Shown piece by piece: positions 58,923 through 64,000 of a DNA stretch of 64,000 bases. Origin of the DNA: Limimaricola sp. G21655-S1 (GTDB taxonomy: Bacteria > Pseudomonadota > Alphaproteobacteria > Rhodobacterales > Rhodobacteraceae). The position numbers and the translations under genes were made by a program. The stretch covers positions 124,001 through 188,000 of the forward strand of contig NZ_JAPWGO010000002.1 of the NCBI RefSeq assembly GCF_027213785.1, read 5' to 3'. Under the pieces are notes generated by a model. It saw only the letters and a list, made by a program, of their open reading frames with translations, made no database searches and was not told where the DNA came from. The first letter of the stretch is position 1, and each line of letters opens with the position of its first letter.

Positions 58923-61445
58923 TCAGTAGAGGCCGCCCGAGGACAGCGTGCCGAAGCTCGCCTTCGGGCCGACGGTGGCGGTGTTGCCGGTCGAGGTCTG
59001 GACCTTCTTGGCCGGCTTGTTGCCGCCCGCCTCCTCGTAGAGCGGCAGATCGCCCGACATCTTGAATCCGCCATCGAAGGTCACGCCGAACAGCGGCTCC
59101 TCGCCGATGCGGAAGCACTCGGAGATCACGTTGTCGCCCGAGGCGCCGTCGGGCAGGCGCGCCCCCGAGAAGCGGTCGATCTTGATGAACTGGCACTCGT
59201 CGGGGACCGGGAACTCGGTGCCGCCGAAACGCTCGATCGCCTCCCTCATGAAGCTCTCGAACACCGGGCCGCAGATGCCGCCGCCCGAGGCACCCGAGCC
59301 GAGCGAGCGCGGGTTGTCGTAGCCGATGTAGCAACCCGCGACGATGTTCGACGAGAAGCCCACGAACCACACGTCCTTGGCATCGTTGGTGGTGCCGGTC
59401 TTGCCGGCGATCGGCACCGGGAGGTTGATGCCGCGCGCGGTGCCGCGCTTGACCACCCCCTCCATCATCGAGGTGAGCTGGTAGGCGGTGACCGCGTTCA
59501 TGATCCGCTCGCGGTTCGACTGGATCGTCGGCGCCTTGCCCGCCGGCAGGTTCGGGAGCGAACAGTCGACGCAGTTGCGCTGATCGTGGCGGTAGAGCGT
59601 GTTGCCGTAGCGATCCTGCACCCGGTCGACCAGCGTCGGCTCGACCCGTTCGCCGCCATTGGCGAACATCGCATAGGCCGCGACCATCTTGAACAGCGTC
59701 GTCTCCTGCGCGCCCAGCGCGTTCGACAGGTAGGGCCCGAGATCGTCATAGACACCGAACTTCTCGCCGTAATCGGCGACGGTATCCATGCTTACCTCCT
59801 GCGCGAGGCGGATCGTCATGATGTTGCGCGACTGCTCGATGCCGGTTCTCAGGGGCGTCGGCCCGTAGAACTTGTTGGAAGCGTTCTGAGGTCGCCACAT
59901 GCCCTGCGGCGTGTTGATCTCGATCGGGGCGTCGACGATGATCGTCGCCGGGGTGTAGCCGCTGTCGAGCGCCGCCGCGTAGACGAAGGGCTTGAAGGAG
60001 GAGCCGGGCTGGCGCATCGCCTGGGTGGCGCGGTTGAACACGCTGTCCTGGTAGGAGAAGCCACCCTGCATCGCCAGCACCCGGCCGGTGTTGACGTCCA
60101 TCGCCATGAAGGCGCCCTGCACGCGCGGCGTCTGCCGCAGCGTCCAGCGGATGAAGCTGCCGTCATCGTCGGAGGTCATCCGGCGCACCAGCACCACGTC
60201 GCCGCGCTCGAAATTCTCGGCAAAGCTGCCGCGCATCCAGGAAATGTCGTCGCGTGGCACCACATGCGGCTCGGAACCGTTATCGGCCAACCCCTCGATC
60301 CCGAGGCGCATCTCGCTCTCGCCGAGCTCCATTACCACGGCCGGGTACCACTGGCTCTCCAGCGTCACGTCGCGCGGCACGTCGACCTCGGAGAGCGCCT
60401 TGCGCCAGGCCAACTCGTCGTCGAGCGTTTCGACCGGGATCGACTTGCCGGTGCCGCGCCAGCGGCCCAGCCCGCGATCGTATTGCTCGAGCGCGCGCTG
60501 CAGCGCATGTGCCGCCTCGACCTGCAACGGGCCGTCCAGCGTGGCGCGGATCGACAGACCGCCGCCGAAGAACTCGTCCTCGCCGAACTCGGCCGAGAGT
60601 TGGCGGCGCACCTCGTCGGTGAAGTAGTCGCGCGGCGGCAACGCGGCGCGGAAGCTCGCGATATCGCCGGACTGCACCGTGTCGAGCGTCAGGCCACGGC
60701 CCTCGCGATAGGCGGCCTCGTCGATATAGCCGTCTTCCCACATCCGGCGCAGCACGTAGTTGCGGCGGTTCACCGCATCCTCGTATTGCCGCACCGGGTG
60801 CAGGTTGCCGGGGCGCTGCGCCAGCGCCGCGAGATAGGCGGCCTCGCCCGGCTCGAGCTGCGATAGCGGCTTGTTGAAGTAGGTCTGCGCGGCGGCGGTG
60901 ACGCCGTAGGAGTTCTGCCCGAGGAAGATCTCATTGAGATAAAGCTCGAGGATCCGCTCCTTGTCCATCGCGCCCTCGATCCGCACCGCGAGGATCAGTT
61001 CCTTGATCTTGCGCTCGATGGTGCGCGAGCCGTCGAGCAGGAAGTTCTTCATCACCTGCTGGGTGATCGTGGAGGCACCGCGGATGTCCTCGCCACGCGA
61101 GCGCACCGCCTCGACGCCGGCGGCGACGATGCCCTTCACGTCGAATCCGGAATGGACGTAGAAATTCTGGTCCTCGGCCGAAACGAAGGCATGCTTGACG
61201 AGATCGGGGATCTCCTCGGCCGGGGTGAAGAGCCGTCGTTCGGTGGCGAACTCGTCGAGGATGTTGCCTTCGCCGTCATAGACGCGGCTGATCGTCGGCG
61301 GCGTGTACTGGGCCAGCGTCTCGTAGCTGGGCAGGTCGCGGCCATAGACGTAGAAGATCGCACCGAGCGTCAGCGCCCCCATTGCGAGGCCGAGGGTCAG
61401 CATCGAGAAGATGCCGCCGAGGAAGGACATGATGAAGCGCAGCAC
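58923..61445 (-). CDS. mrcA: Penicillin-binding protein 1A
   Basis: PBP1A polymerises glycan strands and crosslinks them at the outer face of the inner membrane. The 840-residue protein has an N-terminal membrane helix (about 5-28), a GT51 domain with catalytic Glu in SAEDQNFYVHSGFD, an OB-like insert and a transpeptidase domain. Its active motifs are PGSSFKPF, SRNIM and KTGTT. The start is a GTG at 61445, chosen since GGAG lies seven bases upstream and it precedes the membrane helix; an ATG five codons later is the alternative. It is followed by prfB. Confidence 0.94.
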   Translation of the reverse strand: MLRFIMSFLGGIFSMLTLGLAMGALTLGAIFYVYGRDLPSYETLAQYTPPTISRVYDGEGNILDEFATERRLFTPAEEIPDLVKHAFVSAEDQNFYVHSGFDVKGIVAAGVEAVRSRGEDIRGASTITQQVMKNFLLDGSRTIERKIKELILAVRIEGAMDKERILELYLNEIFLGQNSYGVTAAAQTYFNKPLSQLEPGEAAYLAALAQRPGNLHPVRQYEDAVNRRNYVLRRMWEDGYIDEAAYREGRGLTLDTVQSGDIASFRAALPPRDYFTDEVRRQLSAEFGEDEFFGGGLSIRATLDGPLQVEAAHALQRALEQYDRGLGRWRGTGKSIPVETLDDELAWRKALSEVDVPRDVTLESQWYPAVVMELGESEMRLGIEGLADNGSEPHVVPRDDISWMRGSFAENFERGDVVLVRRMTSDDDGSFIRWTLRQTPRVQGAFMAMDVNTGRVLAMQGGFSYQDSVFNRATQAMRQPGSSFKPFVYAAALDSGYTPATIIVDAPIEINTPQGMWRPQNASNKFYGPTPLRTGIEQSRNIMTIRLAQEVSMDTVADYGEKFGVYDDLGPYLSNALGAQETTLFKMVAAYAMFANGGERVEPTLVDRVQDRYGNTLYRHDQRNCVDCSLPNLPAGKAPTIQSNRERIMNAVTAYQLTSMMEGVVKRGTARGINLPVPIAGKTGTTNDAKDVWFVGFSSNIVAGCYIGYDNPRSLGSGASGGGICGPVFESFMREAIERFGGTEFPVPDECQFIKIDRFSGARLPDGASGDNVISECFRIGEEPLFGVTFDGGFKMSGDLPLYEEAGGNKPAKKVQTSTGNTATVGPKASFGTLSSGGLY

Positions 61446-61598
61446 GATTGTCTCCGGGAGGAATGAGGGGCTTATAGGCAAGCGCCCGCCCGGGGTCAAA
61501 AGCGCAGGGCTTGAAATCGGCAGCAAAACGCCCGAAAGCGGGGTCACGCTTTGGCGAGGGGATTGCGCTCTCGACAGCTGGCACCCAAAAGGGCGTAC

Positions 61599-62279
61599 AT
61601 GATGGCAACCGACACAACCCCTTCCCGCCGCGCCACGCCGGACGACGTGATCGCGACCTATGACGCCGTCGGCCCCGAATGGGCCAAGGCGCGCGACCGA
61701 CGCCTGATCGAACGGCGCTGGGTCGACAGGATGCTGGCCGCGGCGCCGCGCAATGGCGGCCGCCGCCGCGTGCTCGATCTCGGCTGCGGCTCGGGCGCGC
61801 CGATCGCGCAATACGTCGCCGATCGCGGCGCCGAGGTCACCGGCGTCGACGCCTCGCGGGTGATGCTGGGCCTGTTCCAGAAGAACCTGCCGCGCGCCCG
61901 CGCCTTCCACCACGACATGCGCGGGCTGCGCCTGTCCGAGAAGTTCGACGCGATTCTCGCCTGGGACAGCTTCTTCCACCTGGCGGGACCCGATCAGCAG
62001 TCGATGTTCCCGACCTTCGCCGAGCACGCGGCGCCCGGCTGCGCGCTGATGTTCACCTCCGGCCCCTCGGCCGGCACGGCGATCGGCGACGTGGCGGGCA
62101 AGCCGATCTTCCACGAGAGCCTGAGCCCCAAGACCTACAAGGGTCTTCTGGAGATGCACGGCTTCAAGCCGCTGGCCTTCATCCCCGAAGATCCCGATTG
62201 CGGCATGCACTCGGTCTGGCTCGCCCGCTTCGACGGTCTGCCGCGCGAGGAAGGCCCGAAGCCCGCCAACAAGGGCTGA
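61599..62279 (+). CDS. Class I SAM-dependent methyltransferase
   Basis: This 226-residue protein has the Rossmann methyltransferase motif I VLDLGCGSGAPIAQYV, motif II GVDAS and the post-core FDAILAWDSFFHL. The substrate is unknown. AAGGG precedes ATG 61599; a second ATG follows directly. It lies on the plus strand between two minus-strand envelope genes, divergent from mrcA and convergent with the amidase, and shares a hairpin terminator with the latter. Confidence 0.85.
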   Translation: MMATDTTPSRRATPDDVIATYDAVGPEWAKARDRRLIERRWVDRMLAAAPRNGGRRRVLDLGCGSGAPIAQYVADRGAEVTGVDASRVMLGLFQKNLPRARAFHHDMRGLRLSEKFDAILAWDSFFHLAGPDQQSMFPTFAEHAAPGCALMFTSGPSAGTAIGDVAGKPIFHESLSPKTYKGLLEMHGFKPLAFIPEDPDCGMHSVWLARFDGLPREEGPKPANKG

Positions 62280-62301
62280 GGCTCGGCCCCGGCACGGTAT
62301 C

Positions 62302-62335
62302 ACGGCCCGCGCGTCACCGCGCGGGCCGTTTGCGT
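62302..62335. terminator. Terminator between methyltransferase and amidase genes
   Basis: A perfect 12-bp stem (62302-62313 with 62318-62329) closes TCAC and is followed on the plus strand by TTTGCGTTT. It lies only a few bases from the amidase stop, and the stem could work for both convergent genes, although the T-run favours the plus strand. Confidence 0.7.
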
Positions 62336-62336
62336 T

Positions 62337-63566
62337 TCAGCGCCGCCGCAGCGGCGCGCGCGCGGCCTCCTCGGCCGCCCAGTTGCGCAGCCCCGCGACG
62401 AGCCCCGCGACGATCCGGGCGCGCGAGGCCGGATCGACGAGTCGCGCCCGATCCCCGGCATTCGACAGGAACCCCACCTCTACCAGAACCGAGGGGAAAT
62501 CGGCGGCGTTGAGCACCGCCAGCGGCGCGCTGCGGAGGGGCCGCGAATTGAGATGCGCGCCCGCCGCGCCGAGCGAAGCCACCAGCGCCTGCGCCAGCCG
62601 CTCGCTCTGCGGCGCGGTGTCGATCCGGGCCAGATCCATCAGCGCCGTGGCGACCCGGTCGTCCTGACGGCTGAGATCGAGCCCGGCCAACAGGTCGCCG
62701 CGCTGGTGCCGCTCGACCATGCGCCCCGATGCGGTGTCCTGCGCCTCGTCCGAAAGCGTGTAGACCGAGCCGCCCGAGGCCTCGTCTTCCTCCAGCGCAT
62801 CGGCATGCAGCGACAGCAGCAAATCGGCCCCCGCCGCCCGGGCGATGGTCATCCGCTCGGACAGCGGCACGAAGGCGTCGGCGTCGCGGGTCAGCACCGC
62901 GCGCATGTTGCTGGAACGGTTGATCGCCTCGGCCGTCTCGCGCGCCAGCTGCAACATCAGGTCGGCCTCGACCAGCCCCTCGCGCATGGCGCCCGGATCG
63001 ACGCCGCCATGGCCCGCATCCACCGCCACCACCAGCGGCCCCGCCTCCGCCGCCCGCGGCGGGGCCAGCGTCTCTCCGGCCGGGTCGGCGGGGCGCGCGC
63101 GTTCCGCGAAGGCCTCGGCGCTCACCGGTCCCAGCGCGATGCGCAGCCGCGCCGCGCCCGAGGGCCGTGCCCGCATCTCGGCGCTCTCGACCGCGAGTGG
63201 CTCGGCCAAGTCGAGCACGAGGCGCGACCAGCCGGGCCGCCCGCGCCCGAGCCGCAGCGCGCTGGCGCGCGTCCCCGACAGCAGCGCCGCCGGATCGGCC
63301 CCGGTCCAGTCGACCTCGGCGAAATCGAGCACGAGCCGCCGTGGCTCGTCGAGCGTGAAGACCCGCCAAGGCACCGTCTGGCTCAACGCCAGCTCCAGCT
63401 CCAGCCCCCGGCGCGTATCCGCAACATGGCTCTCGGAAGCATCGAGCCGGGCCAGCCCCGAGAACTCCTGCGCCGAGAACTCCTGCGCCGAGAACTCCTG
63501 CGCCGAGAGCGGCCCCGCCAGCAGCAGCGCGAGGCCGATCCCCGTCATCTTTCCCCAAATACGCAT
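62337..63566 (-). CDS. N-acetylmuramoyl-L-alanine amidase with AMIN domain
   Basis: This 409-residue amidase should cleave stem peptides from glycan during septum splitting. It has a signal peptide (residues 1-22), an AMIN-like domain (about 45-150) and an Amidase_3 domain (about 190-400). Zinc ligands are in VAVDAGHGGVDPGA and LLLSLHADA, with the catalytic Glu in VLVEVGFLSNA. ATG 63566 is the start nearest the signal peptide. Just after the cleavage region there are three copies of a five-residue repeat, SAQEF. It lies upstream of mrcA, with one gene inserted between. Confidence 0.9.
   Translation of the reverse strand: MRIWGKMTGIGLALLLAGPLSAQEFSAQEFSAQEFSGLARLDASESHVADTRRGLELELALSQTVPWRVFTLDEPRRLVLDFAEVDWTGADPAALLSGTRASALRLGRGRPGWSRLVLDLAEPLAVESAEMRARPSGAARLRIALGPVSAEAFAERARPADPAGETLAPPRAAEAGPLVVAVDAGHGGVDPGAMREGLVEADLMLQLARETAEAINRSSNMRAVLTRDADAFVPLSERMTIARAAGADLLLSLHADALEEDEASGGSVYTLSDEAQDTASGRMVERHQRGDLLAGLDLSRQDDRVATALMDLARIDTAPQSERLAQALVASLGAAGAHLNSRPLRSAPLAVLNAADFPSVLVEVGFLSNAGDRARLVDPASRARIVAGLVAGLRNWAAEEAARAPLRRR
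63460..63504. repeat. Three tandem copies of a 15-base unit in the amidase gene
   Basis: GAGAACTCCTGCGCC is repeated exactly three times, 63460-63504. On the coding strand it encodes repeats of the type AQEFS at the signal-peptide junction. The unit length keeps the frame. Confidence 0.95.
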
Positions 63567-63598
63567 ACCCGGCCTGCCCCGGGCACCGCGGCGGGGCC

Positions 63599-64000
63599 TC
63601 ATGCGGCGCCCGCCTCCGCATGACCGCGCGCCGCCATGAAGCGGGCGAGCCGCGACAGCCCCTCCTCGATATCGGCGGTGGAGCGGGCATAGGAGAAGCG
63701 GATCCAGCGATGCCCGTCCGCCGGGTCGAAATCGAGGCCCGGCGTCACCGCGACGCCCGCCTCGTCGAGGATCTCGGCGGCGAAGGCGCGGCTGTCATCG
63801 GTGAAGGCCGAGACGTCGGCATAGACGTAGAACGCCCCGTCGGGGGGCGCGAAGCGGGTGAAGCCCGCCTTCGGCAGCCGCTCCAGCATCAGCGCGCGGT
63901 TGGCGGCATAGACGGCGGCATTGGCTTCCAGCTCATCGGTCGCGTCCATGGCGTGCAGCGCCAGCCGCTGCGAGGCGTGCGAGGTACAGATGAACATGTT
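63599..64000 (-). CDS. Aminotransferase class I/II, C-terminal part
   Basis: The frame enters from beyond the right edge, so only about the last 133 residues are seen. They match the C-terminal domain of a fold-type I aminotransferase. PDGAFYVYADVSAFTDDS is typical, and the substrate carboxylate-binding Arg is in RWIRFSYARS near the end. The pyridoxal lysine lies outside the window. The amidase gene starts 33 bases downstream on the same strand. Confidence 0.88.
   Translation of the reverse strand, partial: NMFICTSHASQRLALHAMDATDELEANAAVYAANRALMLERLPKAGFTRFAPPDGAFYVYADVSAFTDDSRAFAAEILDEAGVAVTPGLDFDPADGHRWIRFSYARSTADIEEGLSRLARFMAARGHAEAGAA

Overview
The window is a 64 kb piece of a GC-rich alphaproteobacterial chromosome. 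It most likely comes from the Rhodobacterales (Rhodobacteraceae/Paracoccaceae). The basis is the order trpG-trpD-ung-trpC-moaC-moeA-lexA-comEC-gltX-gltA, a direct-repeat LexA operator (GAAC-N7-GAAC) of the Rhodobacter type, a gene-transfer-agent style holin/N-acetylmuramidase pair inside the cytochrome c maturation genes, and the purL-bolA-grxD and prfB-mrcA-amidase neighbourhoods. I saw no rRNA, tRNA, IS element, integrase or CRISPR array. Almost everything is chromosomal core, packed with many 1-4 bp stop/start overlaps.

Layout. 1-3.1 kb: a GNAT acetyltransferase, a DoxX membrane protein and a YibQ-type divergent polysaccharide deacetylase. 3.2-8.0 kb: a translationally coupled run trpG-trpD-ung-trpC-moaC-moeA (tryptophan, uracil repair, molybdenum cofactor). 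8.0-13.7 kb: lexA with its own operator, convergent comEC, then gltX and gltA. 13.7-14.7 kb: a structured, relatively AT-rich spacer and an unrecognised gene. 14.7-22.5 kb: nine minus-strand genes (acyltransferase, murI, argC, ccmE, endolysin, holin, ccmF, ccmH, paaG-like). 22.8-24.6 kb: a LysR regulator, a probable small RNA and a glyoxalase-family gene broken by a stop codon. 24.6-29 kb: purL, bolA, grxD, a frameshifted GNAT gene, zapA and a coiled-coil partner. 29-33 kb: tkt, a DoxX protein, a 47-residue membrane protein and gap. 33-37.4 kb: extensin-like protein, L,D-transpeptidase, coaD, a CBS protein and a LysR regulator. 37.5-41.4 kb: mmsA, a cupredoxin, a YbdK-like ligase and a secreted protein of unknown function. 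41.5-49.6 kb: uvrA with a LexA-like box, a small peptidoglycan-binding protein, lpdA, DUF924, an MFS transporter and queA. 49.6-56.4 kb: an AsmA-like giant protein, a Bcp peroxiredoxin, DUF455, and an M23 peptidase overlapping a bactofilin. 56.5-64 kb: an FAD monooxygenase, prfB, PBP1A, a methyltransferase, an AMIN-domain amidase and the 3' part of an aminotransferase.

Recurring themes are SOS/DNA repair (lexA, uvrA, ung), cell-envelope building and remodelling (murI, PBP1A, amidase, M23 peptidase with bactofilin, L,D-transpeptidase with extensin-like protein, endolysin with holin, ZapA) and central metabolism (gltA, tkt, gap, lpdA). I found no wholly new multi-gene system. The best candidates for follow-up are the lysis cassette nested in the ccm genes, the putative small RNA at 23.8 kb, the tandem hairpins at 13.9 kb and two single-site gene disruptions 3.7 kb apart. 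Starts were chosen by ribosome binding site, family alignment from memory and operon spacing; no database search was possible.
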